Positions 1 to 12,988 of a stretch of DNA of 64,000 nt are shown here, in pieces (positions within the stretch are counted from its first letter, which is position 1; every line of letters begins with the position of its first letter). The stretch is from Apium graveolens (Eukaryota > Streptophyta > Magnoliopsida > Apiales > Apiaceae): NCBI RefSeq assembly GCF_009905375.1, contig NC_133648.1, positions 304,188,565-304,252,564 on the forward strand. Reading direction: 5' to 3'. The position numbers were made by a program, and so were the translations under genes. The notes below the pieces were generated by a model that saw nothing but the letters and a program-made list of their open reading frames with translations, was not told the origin of the DNA and made no database searches.

Positions 1-261
1 GTATGTACCCTGGGTAAGACCTATCATTCTTCTAGATCTATCTCTATAGATCTTCATACCGAGAATGTAGGATGCTTCTCCCAAGTCCTTTATGGTGAAG
101 TTCTTTGATAGCCATACTTTGACTGATTGTAGCATCGGTATATCATTTCCTATAAGAAGTATGTCATCCACATACAATACAAGAAATGTTACAGCGCTCC
201 CACTAACCTTCTTGTAGACACATGGTTCATCTACGTTTTTGATAAAACCAAACTCTTTGAT
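1..261 (-). pseudogene. Copia reverse transcriptase, C-terminal part of the palm (C1 fragment)
   Basis: Read on the minus strand this is open and encodes a Copia RT segment. The YVDD catalytic box lies at 174-162, followed by a segment with the typical LGEASYILGMKIYRD-type sequence. It is the direct continuation of the RT fragment that ends at 12984: removing 262-12983 and one TTGAT copy joins the two pieces in one frame. The rest of RT, RNase H and the 3' LTR of C1 lie left of the window. Confidence 0.9.
257..261. repeat. Target-site duplication TTGAT, left copy, of T1
   Basis: TTGAT immediately precedes the T1 LTR (262). The same five bases follow the other LTR at 12984-12988. Both lie inside the C1 RT coding sequence. 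Confidence 0.9.
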
Positions 262-3200
262 TATGACAGCCTCCAAATTCGGGGTATAGATTTGGGGCAT
301 TATTAACAACAATTACCAACTAAACCTGCACAAGCGGAATATAAATATAATAATTACCCCGAACTATCACTACTCAGGATCTTTTATGGTCTGAGTTGAA
401 AATAAGAACCACATACTACACTTTATTACAAACCCAAATAAATAAAACATGTCTCAAGAACTCTCTTTGTTACAAAACTTTATTCTATCTATAATCTCAC
501 CACACAACTTTTATTCAAACTACACAAGACTTTTATTCAACCCAACATTACTACTTATCCTGCTACACCTGATCTGGCATTTCAAAGCTCTCTTCGGGAA
601 TGGGAAGGAACACTCTTGGTATAAGAGGGTCCCGCTGCTTGACTCGCTTCTTGACTATGCGGGTCCTGATGGGTTTCATTCTCTACCTTAACTGTAAAAC
701 AATAGGAATAACAATAAAAGGGGATGAGCCAAAATTGCTCAACAGGCCTGCAATAATATATATAGTATAAGAGAGAAACAGGTGAACCAATAAGCTGCTG
801 GTTGAAACAACCATCTGATTCTGTATAGGATAGTAATTTGCCAATGCTGGCGAGTACCAAATGAACAAGACTGGAAACAAGAACCAACATATGCACTATA
901 ACCTGCTGATCAGTCAGAATATAGTGCGGATCTATACCCAACTGTATAGACCCAACCAACATAAAGAGTACTCAGGAAACTATAGCCTATTAAATAATGG
1001 TTTGGGTAAAACCCAGCCCGTATAGTAACCATCCAGTCCAAGGCTTAGCATCCAGAACAATCGGAATGCTTTTGATATATCCCAACATCAGGATATACCA
1101 GAGTATATGTAACAAGGGTAAAAAGGATTGAAATATGAACAGGGAATTCAATAAATTGGGTGAAATCAAGAATCGAAATGAAATTGAAACAAGCAATAAT
1201 AAATGGGTAACAGTGTATATGAACAATGATTATCAAAGGTAACTGATATGATGATAGTCGTTTAGATAACTTACTATATACGTGTATCTTGAATTGATAT
1301 CACGCAACCTTATCAGTCTACCCATGCGTTTCTATCTGACTCGCATATATACACATATATTTATACAGCACATATATTCACATAATCACATAAAGCACGT
1401 AGCACATAAAGCACATAATCAATTTTTAGACTTATAATTATTTTTAGAATCGATTCTAGACTCATACATGCATTAACTAGTCCTATCTGATTTTATTATA
1501 ATTTTTCGGGATTTATTCGACTCAATTATACCCCTATTAGGAACTACGAACTATCAATTATCACCAAACCACTCTTTTTCGGAAAAAATTATAACTTACC
1601 ACTATTTTTATTGGATTCATCTCATTTTTCTGAGTCTAGGGGTCTTCGTTTCGCTCAAATCGGAATAACGGTTGAATTATTATGAATTAAACAAGATTTA
1701 ATTAATTAATAATTAATTTATAAATAATTAATTATAATTAAACAATCCTTAATTATATTTTTAAATAATTAATTAATAATTATTGTATTTTAAAATAATT
1801 AATCCCCAATTATTAGGAATTATTATTATTTATTACAAATTATTATTACTTATTCGATTAGATCGATTATTTACAAATAATCAATCAATTTAATTAACCG
1901 ATACGCTACTTATCGAATAACTACGAATTACTCGAATTATCAACCAACTTAACCATTAATCACTCGTATAACTACGAGCTACTCGCAATTCTCGCATAAT
2001 TATCGAACTATTGTATTATTATTGAAACTCATACGATTCGCTAATCAATTAGTTACCGATATTTAATTATACGCTGTAAATAATTACCGCAATAATATTC
2101 GAATAACTATCGCTCGAATACTAATTCTAATTATCGAATTACTATTCGCATTATTAACTAATTATTAGATTATTAATCATATCACTTAATTATTTCTAAT
2201 TCTTATTTATTAATTAATTACCTAATTATTAATTAATTACCCAATTATTAATTAATTAGATAATTAATAAATAATTAGATAAATAATTAAATAATTTATT
2301 AAATAATTAATTTCGAATTTATAATTTAGTAAAATAATTTAGAAATTAATAATACTATTTTTCAGAATTTAAAACTAATTTTTAGTTAATTTTTAGAATT
2401 ATTAAAAACTGATTTTAATTACTAAAATATAAATAAATAATTAATTACTCAAAAACACAAAATCAGAACAGAGTTTGGGTTCTGAAGGATCAAACCCGGG
2501 TCGTTTCCGGGTTGCAAACCGGGTCGACCTCGGGTTAACGGGTCACGAAGAACAGACCCTGCAACCCAGAACCCGACGCCGGCGGGCTGCTTTCCGGCGG
2601 CCAATCCACAACGAAACTCCATTTTTTCAGGCACGATTCTTCTGGGGTTTCAAAGCACAGCAACACAACGACGCTCCCAGCACCTTCCTCTTCCTTCCCT
2701 CGTCCTCCTCTCGTCGAAACGTGGCCGAAAACACAAAGAACACGGCGGCGGCGGCGTTCTCCGGCGAGCACGAAACCGAAGCCAACGAACGTGAAACCGG
2801 TGCCAATCGACTCCCTATCTGACGATCTAAACGTCTATGCTAACAGAATCATCAAACAATTAACAGAAGTGCAAACCCGAATTCAAGAAATTAAACCCGA
2901 AAATACAAATTTCAATTCAATCAATCAAACATCAAAAACAATTACATAATCGAAAACTACAGATCATAAGCTTCAAAACGAGTACTTACACTAACGATTT
3001 GGACTCCGGAATCACGATGAAAATCAGCTTTGATCCTCCTGCTCTGTTTTTCACAAACCCTAACCCTAATTCCCTTTCTGATTTTCTTTTTATTTTTCTG
3101 ATTTTTAATTATAATTAACTGATTTAATTAATAGTAAATCAGGTTTTCATATTTATGAAAATAATACCCCTAAGTAAAATTAAGGGTCTAATTACACTCC

Positions 3201-3742
3201 TAATAAAAATATTTGGCCCCAATTTTATAATTTTTGGGTATTAATATTGAATTTTTAAATATCCAATAAATACAAAATAAATGCTAAAAATTCCCAAAAA
3301 TTGTGAATATTACAAAAATACAAAGAAAAATGATATATGATAATTTCATGATCATATAAAAATAAAAATGAAATTTTTGTGAGGTTTTTGGTACCCGAAG
3401 GGGTCCGGAAAAGTCGTTTTTCGCGAAAAGATTAATTTGTAAAACGTCTTGGGGTTCAGAATAGCGATACAGTATAGGGCATTTTTAAATAAAATAGGGC
3501 GAATGATTTTGTTTGAAATACGGGCTTTTAAAACATAGTTTTGAGCTGTACGGGTATTGATATAAAATATATAACTGACGATAAAATGGTCAATAAATAT
3601 CCAAAACATGTTTGGATCAAAACAGCCAACACATAACACATAGCAGTTAGGGTTTAATGACTTAACACATTTAATCACATAATAATACACATAATTTATC
3701 ATTATTATAATATAATACAAACGTAATTTCTCGGTCGTTACA
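262..3742 (-). repeat. T1 3' LTR (about 3.48 kb)
   Basis: Homologous along its length to 9805-12983. The terminal TG is mutated here (TATGACAGCC against TGTAACACCC) and the other end is TTACA. It holds an extremely AT-rich block (about 1680-2450) beside a GC-rich island (about 2470-2820). The short ORFs in that island are conserved only because the LTRs are copies. Relative to the other LTR it has about 350 extra bases (about 1505-1855) and about 74 extra bases (about 2870-2943), and lacks about 135 bases present at about 10786-10920. Confidence 0.9.
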
Positions 3743-3755
3743 TTCTCCCCCCCTT
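3743..3755 (-). other. T1 polypurine tract
   Basis: On the minus strand AAGGGGGGGAGAA directly abuts the 3' LTR. This is the expected site for plus-strand DNA priming. Confidence 0.85.
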
Positions 3756-3793
3756 AACAGGATTCTGTCCTCAGAATCACACTATACAAATAA

Positions 3794-4258
3794 CTAAGGA
3801 TACTTTTCTAACATTTCACTCTCAATCTCCCAGGTTGATTCTTCAACCACTGGGTTTCTCCACAAGACTCTCACTAATGACACAGACTTATTTCTTAGTA
3901 CTCTCTCTTGCTGATCTAGAATCCTTATCGGCTGCTCTACTTACGACAAATCTGCCTGAAGTTCTACTGGTTCAAACTCTATTACATGCCTTGTATCAGG
4001 ATTGTACTTCTTAAGCATAGATACATGAAATACGTTGTGAATGTGCTGCATATGGGGTGGTAAAGCTAACTCGTACGCAACCTTCCCAATTTTCTTCAAA
4101 ATTTTAAATGGTCCAACATATCGTGGCTTCAATTTCCCTTTATTTCCGAATTTGGTTAATCCTTTCCATGACGATATTTTGAGCAATACGTGTTCTCCTT
4201 CCTGATAGTCCATATTCTTCCTTGTTTGGTCTGCATATTTTCTTTGCCTGTTTTGCAC
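3794..4258 (-). pseudogene. T1 integrase C-terminus and chromodomain
   Basis: The frame encodes the basic integrase tail (KYADQTRKNMDYQEGEHVLL, then a GPFKILKKIG region), followed by HNVFHVSMLKKYNPD. After an in-frame stop at about 3945 the frame continues through a chromodomain with LVRVLWRNPVVEESTWEIE, ending with a TAG at 3794. In chromoviruses this module is thought to bind histone marks and steer integration to heterochromatin. The stop would remove it. A TGA just upstream (about 4262) separates it from the integrase core. Confidence 0.88.
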
Positions 4259-4261
4259 TGC

Positions 4262-5106
4262 CTCGATTCATTTTCGAATAAGTTCAATCTTTTCTTTCAT
4301 CTGCCGAATTAATTCTGGACCCAAAATCTTGCGTTCTCCAACTTCATCCCAATGTACGGGTGATCTGCATTTTCTCCCATATAGTGCTTCATACGGTGGC
4401 ATTCCAATACTGGCGTGATAGCTGTTATTATAAGAAAATTCCACTAGGGGTAAATGTTCATCCCAACTGCCTTCAAAATCGATCGCACAAACTCGTAGCA
4501 TGTCTTCAATCATTTGGATTGTCCTTTCGCTTTGACCATCGGTTTGCGGATGATAGGCTGTATTCATGTTCAACTTCGTTCCTAGACATTCTTGGAATTG
4601 TCTCCAGAATCTTGAATTGAAACGAGGATTTCGATCCGATACAATCGATACTGGTACTCCATGACGCATCACAATTTCTTTAAGATATAAGTGTACTAAC
4701 TTGTCTAGTGATAATCTTTCATTAATCGGAAGAAAATGTGCTGATTTCGTCAATCGATCAATAATAACCCAAATTGCATCGTGATTTCCTTTCGTCCTTG
4801 GAAGTCCCACTACGAAACCATCGCCAGATGTCCCATTTCCATTCTGGAATGTCTAATGGTTGTAATAACCCACTCAGACGTTGATGTTCTGCTTTAACTC
4901 GCTGGCATGTGTAGCATTTACTTACCCATTCTGCTATTTCCTTCTTCATATTCGGCCACCAAAAGTTTTCCTTTAAATCGCGATAGATTTTTGTGCTTCC
5001 TGGATGAATGGAATACTTCAAATTGTGCGCATCTCGCATAATTTCTTCTTTTAATTCTGCCACGTTAGGGATCCAGATTCTTGACGCAAAACGTAAAATT
5101 CCTTCA
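4262..5106 (-). pseudogene. T1 integrase, zinc-binding and catalytic core
   Basis: The HHCC zinc domain is visible (HPGSTKIY, then WWPNMKKEIAEWVSKCYTCQ). The catalytic core follows, with VSDRNPRFNSRFW and TDGQSERTIQMIEDML carrying the second Asp and the Glu. A frameshift near 4815 breaks the frame at the start of the core. The segment normally containing the first catalytic Asp (MDF.VGLP) looks deleted or scrambled. A further frameshift near 5100 separates this part from RNase H. Not functional. Confidence 0.88.
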
Positions 5107-7261
5107 TTATCTTTCTAGTTGTAATCTCTTCTCCCGTTAAGTCGTCGTCTTGACTCATCACTTCATCTTGAAAACGGCGAATCTTTTCTAGCAACCCTGG
5201 TTGGAAAGTCATAGCGTAGATAGTTCCTGCAGATTCATGGGGAATACGAATCTCGATTTCCAATTTGTCGAATTCCTTAACCAATTCTTCGCATGAAGTT
5301 AACCGATTCAATCTTTCTTTTCTATTCAACGCATCCGCTACAACATTTGCTTTTCCTGGATGATAACTGATTGTAACATCATAATCTTTAATCAATTCCA
5401 GCCATCGACGTTGTCGCATGTTCAGTTCCTTTTGCGTGAAGATATACTTCAGACTTATATGATCCGTGTAGATTTCGCATTTTTCACCGTACAAATAATG
5501 TCTCCAAAGCTTCAATGCAAATACAATTGCCGCCAATTCCAGATCATGCGTAGGATATTTCTGCTCATGAGATTTAAGTTATCTCGAAGCATACGCAATG
5601 ACGTTACCATGCTGCATCAACACACATCCTAGCCCGCGATACGAAGCGTCACTGTATATGATGAAATTTCCTTGCTCGTTTGGCAGTACTAATACTGGTG
5701 CGGTCACCAACCGATTCTTCAACTCGTGAAAACTTTCTTCACACTTACCATCCCATTCGAACTTTTCACTTTTTTGAGTTAACTTGGTCAGCGGTGTTGC
5801 TATCTTCGCAAAATCTTTGACAAATCTTCGATAATATCCTGCCAATCCTAAGAAACTTCGAACTTCTGTCGGCGTCTTTGGTCTTTCCCAATTCAACACA
5901 GCTTCAATCTTTGCTGGATCAACTTGAATGCCATCTCTACTGATGATATGCCCTAGAAACTGCACTTCTTTCAACCAAAATTCGCATTTTGAAAATTTTG
6001 CAAAAAGCTGCTCCTTTCGTAATATCTCCAATATCGTTCTTAAATGCGCTGCATGTTCTTCTTCTGTCTTTGAGTAGATCAAGATGTCATCAATAAATAC
6101 AATGATAAACTTATCCAGATACTTCTTGTATACTCGATTCATCAAATCCATAAACACTGCAGGTGCATTCGTCAATCCAAAAGCCATTACAAGAAATTCA
6201 TAGTGTCCGTACCTCGTTCTGAACGCTGTCTTTGGAATATCTTCGGCCTTGATCTTTAACTGATGATAGCCTGATCGTAAGTCGATTTTCGAAAACCATG
6301 CTGCTCCTTTTAGTTGATCAAATAAATCATCGATGCGAGGTAAAGGATATTTATTCTTGATAGTTAACTTGTTCAGCTCACGATAATCAATACACAGTCG
6401 TATACTACCATCCTTCTTTTTCACGAACAATACTGGTGCGCCCCATGGGGATACACTTGACCTTATGATTCCTTTGTCGAGAAGTTCTTGCAACTGCTTT
6501 TCTAATTCCCTCATTTCAATAGGTGCCATTCGATATGGAGATTTCGAGATTGGTTTAGTCCCTGGCGTCAAGTCAATAGTGAACTCGATTTCTCGATCTG
6601 GTGGAAGTCCTGGTAGTTCATCTGGAAAAACATCAAGAAACTCACAAACTACAGAAATATCTTCAATCTTCGGATTACCCTTGTCAGTATCCCGTACATA
6701 GGCTAAATAAGCTTGACATCCATGGCGTAGCAATCTTCTCATCTGCATTATTGTTAAGAATTTTTGCTTTTGCTTCTTAACTTCAAATATTACCGTTTCA
6801 TTTTCTTCAGTTTGCAATTTCACTTTCTTATTTGCACAATCAATCTGAGCATTATTACTAGATAGCCAATCCATTCCTAAAATAACATCAAACTCCCCTA
6901 GCCTAATAGGTATCAAATCAACTGAAAGATGACATCTCCCTATCTCAATATCACAACTCGGGCATATTCGATCTACTGCAACCTGATCATCATTTGCTAA
7001 TTTTATGACTAACACTTCATCTAACCACTGAACCTCACAATCTATCTTAGAGATAAAATCTTCAGAAATAAAAGATCTAGTAGCTCCAGAATTAATCAAT
7101 ACTAGAGCATTTACGGAATTTACAGGGAGTGTACCTGCAACCACATTCAGACTCTGTACCGCTTCCTTCATTGACATATTGAAAGTCCTTGCTCGGGGCT
7201 GATTTTGTTCTGGTAGTGGAGGTGGAGGTAATGCTAAAACTCTTGGAATACTAGCGGCCAT
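5107..7261 (-). pseudogene. T1 protease, reverse transcriptase and RNase H
   Basis: One frame from the end of gag covers an aspartic protease, a Gypsy RT and an RNase H. The protease motif reads [13 protein letters not shown], with Asn where the catalytic Asp is expected (T2 has DSGA). RT has [20 protein letters not shown] and the catalytic [11 protein letters not shown]. RNase H starts with [17 protein letters not shown] and continues past an in-frame TAA at about 5579 (YASR*LKSHEQ) into [21 protein letters not shown] and [10 protein letters not shown]. The same stop occurs at the same codon in T2. Confidence 0.92.
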
Positions 7262-8334
7262 TGCAACTCCTCTGCAGTCTCTGGCGATATGTCCTTTTCT
7301 CCCACATTCGAAACAAGTAACTTCTGCTTTTCCCGTCGGACATTCTCCAGAATAGTGTCCCCTTTGCTTGCACTTAAAACACGTGACATTTGGCTTGTTA
7401 CAAATTCCCGTATGCTTTTTACCACACGTTCTGCAATCAGGTATAGGCGGTCGAATAAGCCTTTGCTACGTTGGGGCAGGAAGTCGATTACCCATCCTCT
7501 GGTTGTTTTGTTCTGGTCTCCTAAAGTTTACTTTTCCTCGAGCTTGAAATCCCAGCCTTTTATTGAAATGATTCTGAAAATTTCCTGGTCCTTTCTCTTT
7601 CTGAGCTGCTTCACTTTCACCTTCAATAATCATAGCATTCTGAACAACAGCCGTATAAGTTGTCAGTTCAAACACAGCTACTCTGCTACGAATCCATAGT
7701 TCCAGTCCTTGCTGGAATCTCTTGGCCCACTTCTCATCCGTATCCACTTGCTCTGGAACAAATCTAGCCAATTCAGTTAACTTGGTCTCGTAATCTGCCA
7801 CTGATAAGTTGTCTTGCTTCAGCTCCAGGAACTTGATCTCCATTGGTTCTTCATAAAATGAGGAAAATATTTCTCCAAGAAAAGATTAGTGAATCTATCC
7901 CAGGTCACCACACCTTCTCCTTCCAAAGCTTTCTTCGATTCCCACCAGTAATTGGCTTCGCCTTTCAGAAAGTAGCTAGCAAAATCCTTCTTCTGTTCTT
8001 CCTCAACCTTCACCAACGAAAAAGCCTTTTCCATCTCTCTCAGCCAAGCTCTCGCTTTTGTTGGATCTGTGGAACCCATAAATTCCGGAGGCTTTACCGA
8101 CTGAAATTGCTTGAAAGTGACCGTAGGTGCTGCTGGTGGTACTTGATGTCCTGGATGAGTGGCTTGCTGTAACATCTGTTGCTGGAACTGCTGTTGTTGC
8201 CGCTGCATTTGTTGTTGCATCATCAACATCTGCTGTTGAATGAGATTAAACATCTGATCCATCTGATTATTATTGTTTTGGCCCTCGGTGTTTCCATTTG
8301 ATGAGTCGGGTTGTGCTTTTCTTTTAGGTGCCAT
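7262..8334 (-). pseudogene. T1 gag with zinc knuckles
   Basis: ATG at 8334 (MAPKRKAQPDSS) opens a frame with a Gln-rich, Met-rich stretch, then the retrotransposon gag domain (FKQFQSVKPPEFMGSTDPTK, KGEANYWWESKKAL). A one-base deletion near 7838, recognised by comparison with T2, shifts the frame inside KNQMEIKF. In the following frame a TAG lies at about 7469, then [26 protein letters not shown] and [14 protein letters not shown]. The last two are classical CCHC knuckles. Gag would form the virus-like particle. Confidence 0.9.
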
Positions 8335-8815
8335 CTTTCTGGTTAATAAACAATGGGTCTTCTTTAATAATAGTATATTAAACATGTATTAAAACAGTTG
8401 ATTTGGAAAAATAAAATAGCTTATTAAATAGCTAAATAAATGAAACAGTATAATGTGTAAATAAAAATATATATATTTTTTAATACTTTAAAATCTTTTT
8501 GAAAACATAAGGGTACAACATGATCGTAAATAAAACAACATTTGTAATTATGCAATGGTAATGAAATAAATGTAAATGCTTAAATGACTGGAAATAAAAT
8601 AAAGAAAATGTGCAAAAGACCATCTTATATATATATATAGGTAGAACACCAGCTGCAGGTGTCAGTGCTTGATACAAAAACCTATGATATAACAGTCGTA
8701 CTGCTACTACTATCAGTCAAAATCAGTAGCTACACTCATACAAACTAGTCATACAATACTATGCTGCCTCTATCTACAAAATGTACATGATACAACACTC
8801 CTCGATCTGCTAGTC

Positions 8816-9625
8816 TCAAAATCCTGGTGGCACGTGGCTCAACTCCTCCTGCAATGCCTCTAGCACTGCCTCGGTAAGTCCCAATGCTCTACGATATGCT
8901 ACCTCCGCACTAAGATCCTGCTGTCTCAAATCCATAAGCTGCTGAGAACTAATCCGGTGAATCTAATGTAGCCTCTCTCTCAGTATATAATCTGGTCGTA
9001 ATGCTCTGACAGGACCATCTGCCTGCGTCTCATATAATCCAAGGATCTCTTTGCACTGGTTCTGCCATCTAATCCTCTCCTCTCTCTCCGCCTGAAAGCG
9101 CTGATAGGTCACTGTATGATGCTCACGAAGATCCATACTAGAACCTCGGGAAGGTAATGGTCCATCTACCACTATCTCATCCGTAAACTCTGGCTGAGGA
9201 AACTAATAAACTCCAGGAACAGGTGCATAAATGGCTAATAGGGCAGGGAATAAGACAGGCTGCTCCATAGGTGTATACACTGGCAGCTCTGCCTCTGGCT
9301 CCATCTGTGGCATCTCTGGAATCTCAACTGGTGGCATAGGAATCTGAGGCTCTAAATCCTCCCACTGCGGAAGATCAACCATGTCAGGAATATCGAACAT
9401 CAGAAACTCTAATGGTGGAAAATCTGGTATCACTGGCTCAAAATATGGAAAATAATCTGCAAAACCTGGTACCTCTGGGGGAGGTGGTATCTCTGGTGCT
9501 GGTCCAGGTGGCAATGGTGGAGGTGGTGGCAATGGGGGTAAGATCTGCTCTGACACTGGAGCTAATACCGGTGCAACCACTGGATCTGTCTCGGTCCGCT
9601 CCGTAGACGATGATAAAGAAGCCAT
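8816..9625 (-). pseudogene. T1 extra ORF between primer-binding site and gag (ORF0)
   Basis: A 270-codon frame starting MASLSSSTERTE. Its N-terminal half is very rich in Pro and acidic residues (runs such as LPPLPPPPPLPPGP). The C-terminal half is helical in character and ends EELSHVPPGF. It has two in-frame stops (about 9200 and 8960). T2 has a matching ORF in the same place, with a proline-rich start and an ending EELRRIPPGF, so it is an inherited part of the family. I recognise no known domain, and chromoviruses usually have no ORF here. Function unknown. Confidence 0.75.
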
Positions 9626-9790
9626 CTAATATACATAAAAATAATAACACAAAAACAATCAAATCACAATTCTAAAACTCATAACTTCTAATCACATAAA
9701 CAGACAATCCTAACACTCTTACTTTTATCCTATCTCATTTTCCTATCTTATCTTAGCCCTAACGTTCTTGTTTTCAAAGGTCAAACCTAA

Positions 9791-9803
9791 GCTCCGATGC
9801 CAA
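9791..9803 (-). other. T1 primer-binding site
   Basis: The minus strand reads TTGGCATCGGAGC two bases inside the 5' LTR. This is the initiator-tRNA-Met type site TTGGTATCAGAGC with two changes. T2 has the unmutated form. Confidence 0.8.
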
Positions 9804-9804
9804 C

Positions 9805-12800
9805 TGTAACACCCTCCAAATCCGGGGTATAGATTTGGGGCATTATTAACAATAATTGCCAACTAAACCTGCACAAGCGGAATATAAATATAATAATTAC
9901 CCCGAATTATCACTACTCAGGATCTTTTAAGGTCTGAGTTGAAAACAAGAACCACATACTACACTTTATTACAAACCCAAATAAATAAAACCTGTCTCAA
10001 GAACTCTCTTTGTTACAAAACTTTATTCTATCTACAATCTCACCACACAACTTTTATTCAAACTACACAAGACTTTTATTCAACCCAACATTACTACTTA
10101 TCCTGCTACACCTGATCTGGCAATTCAAAGCTCTCTTCGAGAATGAGAAGGAACACTCTTGGTATAAGAGGGTCCCACTGCTTGACTCGCTTCTTGACTA
10201 TGCGGATCCTGATGGTTTTTATTCTCTACCTTAATTGTAAAACAATAGGAATAACAATAAAAGGGGATGAGCCAAAATTGCTCAACAAGCCTGCAACAAT
10301 ATATATAGTATAAGAGAGAAACAGGTGAACCAATAAGCTGTTGGTTGAAAAAACCAATAGGATAGTAATTTGCCAATGCTGGCGAGTACCAAATGAACAA
10401 GACTGGAAATAAGAACCAACATATGCACTATAACCTGCTGATCAGTCAAAATATAGTGCGGATCTATACCCAACTGCATAGACCCAACCAACATAAAGAG
10501 TACTCAGGCAACTATGGCCTATTAAATAATGGTCTGGGTAAAACCCAGCCCGTATAGTAACCATCCAGTCCAAGGCTTAGCATCCGGAACAATCGGAATG
10601 CTTTTGATATATCCCAACACCAGGATATACCAGAGTATATGTAACAAGGGTAAAAAGGATTGAAATATGAACAGGGAATTCAATAAATTGGGTGAAATCA
10701 AGAATCGAAATGAAATTGAAACAAGCAATAATAAATGGGTAACAGTGTATATGAACAATGATTATCAAAGGTAGCTGATATGATAAAAGGAAATATAAAT
10801 CACTATTCTGAATTTAGAATAGGGGAAAAACTTACCTTGCGCGTACTTAACCTGGTTTAACTCACCGCCTTCTGTCCCTAGCTTGCTCTGCCTTGCTAAC
10901 ACTGAACCAATAATGGAAAGATAGTCATTTAGATAACTTACTATATACATGTATCTTGAATTGATATCACGCAACCTTATCAGTCTACCCATGCATTTCT
11001 ATCTGACTCGCATATATACACATACATTTATACAGCACACATATTCACATAATCACGTAAAGCACGTAGCACATAAAGTACATAATCAATTTTTAGACTT
11101 ATAATTATTTTTAGAATCGATTCTAGACTCATACCTGCATTAACTAGTCCTATAAGATTTTATTATAATTCGATCAGATCGATTATTTACAAATAATCAA
11201 TCGATTTAATTAACCGATACGCTACTTATCGAATAACTACGAATTACTCGAATTATAAACCAACTTAACGATTAATCACTCGTATAACTACGAGCTACTC
11301 GCAATTCTCGCATAATTATCGAACTATTATATTATTATTGAAACTCATACGATTCGCTAATCAATTAGTTACCGATATTTAATTATACGCTGTAAATAAT
11401 TACCACAATATTATTCGAATAACTATCGCTCGAATACTAATTCTAATTATCGAATTACTATTCGCATTATTAACTAATTATTAGATTATTAATCATATCA
11501 CTTAATTATTTCTAATTCTTATTTATTAATTAATTACCTAATTATTAATTAATTACCCAATTATTAATTAATTAGATAATTAATAAATAATTAGATAAAT
11601 AATTAAATAATTAATTAAATAATTAATTTCAAATTTATAATTTAGTAAAATAATTTAGAAATTAATAATACTATTTTTCAGAATTTAAAACTAATTTTTA
11701 ATTAATTTTTAGAATTATTAAAAACTGATTTTAATTACTAAAATATAAATAAATAATTAATTACTCAAAAACACAAAATCAGAACAGAGTTTGGGTTTTG
11801 AAGGATCAAACCCGGGTCGTTTCCGGGTTGCAAACCGGGTCAACCTCGGGTTAACGGGTCACGAAGAACAGACCCTGCAACCCAGAACCCGACGCCGGCG
11901 GGCTGCTTTCCGGCGGCCAATCCACGACGAAACTCCGTTTTTTCAGGCACGATTCTTCTGGGGTTTCGAAGCACAGCAACACAACGACGCTCCCAGCACC
12001 TTCCTCCTCCCTCCCTCTTCCTCCTCTCGTCGAAACGTGGCCGGAAACACGAAAAACACGGCGGCGGCGTCGTTCTCCGGTGAGCACGAAACGGAAGCCA
12101 ACGAACGCGAAACCGGTGCCAATCGACTCCCTATCCGATGATTTAAACGTCTATGCTAACAGAATCATCAAACAATTAACAATTACATAATCGAAAACTA
12201 CAGATCATAAGCTTCAAAACGAGTACTTACACTAACGATTTGGACTCCGGAATCACGATGAAAATCAGCTTTGATCCTCCTGCTCTGTTCTTCACAAACC
12301 CTAACCCTAATTCCCTTTCTGATTTTCTTTTTATTTTTCTGATTTTTAATTATAATTAACTGATTTAATTAATAGTAAATCAGGTTTTTATATTTATGAA
12401 AATAATACCCCTAAGTAAAATTAAGGGTCTAATTACACTCCTAATAAAAATATTTGGCCCCAATTTTATAATTTTTGGGTATTAATATTGAATTTTTAAA
12501 TATCCAATAAATACAAAATAAATGCTAAAAATTCCCAAAAATTGTGAATATTACAAAAATACAAAGAAAAATGATATATGATAATTTCATGATCATATAA
12601 AAATAAAAATGAAATTTTTGTGGGGTTTTTGGTACCCGAAGGGGTCCGGAAAAGTCATTTTTCGCGAAAAAGATCAATTTATAAACGTCTAGGTGTTCAG
12701 AATAGCGATACAGTAGAGGGCATTTTTAAATAAAATAGGGCCAATGATTTTGTTTGAAATACGGGCTTTTAAAACATAGTTTTGAGCTGTACGGGTTTTG

Positions 12801-12983
12801 ATATAAAATATATAACTGACGATAAAATGCTCAATAAATATCCAAAACACGTTTGGATCAAAACAGCCAACTCATAACACATAGCAGTTAGGGTTTAATG
12901 ACTTAACACATTTAATCACATAATAATACACATAATTTATCATTATTATAATATAATACAAACGTAATTTCTCGGTCGTTACA
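9805..12983 (-). repeat. T1 5' LTR (about 3.18 kb)
   Basis: Partner of 262-3742, bounded by TGTAAC and TTACA on the plus strand. It contains the same AT-rich block (about 11290-11760) and GC-rich island (about 11790-12140). It retains about 135 bases (about 10786-10920) missing from the other copy and lacks two blocks found there. Confidence 0.9.
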
Positions 12984-12988
12984 TTGAT
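12984..12988. repeat. Target-site duplication TTGAT, right copy, of T1
   Basis: TTGAT follows the TTACA end of the T1 LTR and matches 257-261. Confidence 0.9.

Larger units (their letters stand above)
262..12983 (-). mobile_element. T1: Tekay-type Ty3/Gypsy chromovirus, complete but decayed
   Basis: Complete LTR retrotransposon of about 12.7 kb on the minus strand. In element order it has 5' LTR (12983-9805), primer-binding site, an extra ORF, gag, protease, RT, RNase H, integrase, chromodomain, polypurine tract and 3' LTR (3742-262). The TSD is TTGAT. RT and integrase sequence plus a C-terminal chromodomain place it in the chromoviruses; the long LTRs and domain order fit the Tekay (Del) clade. 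It carries several stops and frameshifts, a protease active-site change and LTR indels, so it is not autonomous. It interrupts the C1 RT. Confidence 0.93.

Noticed and set aside
2475..2822. A 115-codon GC-rich ORF in the T1 LTR, also found at 11791-12141
   Set aside because: It lies in a GC-rich island of the LTR and is shared only because the LTRs are copies. No start context or domain, and the opposite strand is equally open.
3058..3075. Telomere-like CCCTAACCCTAA
   Set aside because: Only about two units inside an LTR and repeated in the partner LTR; not a telomere.
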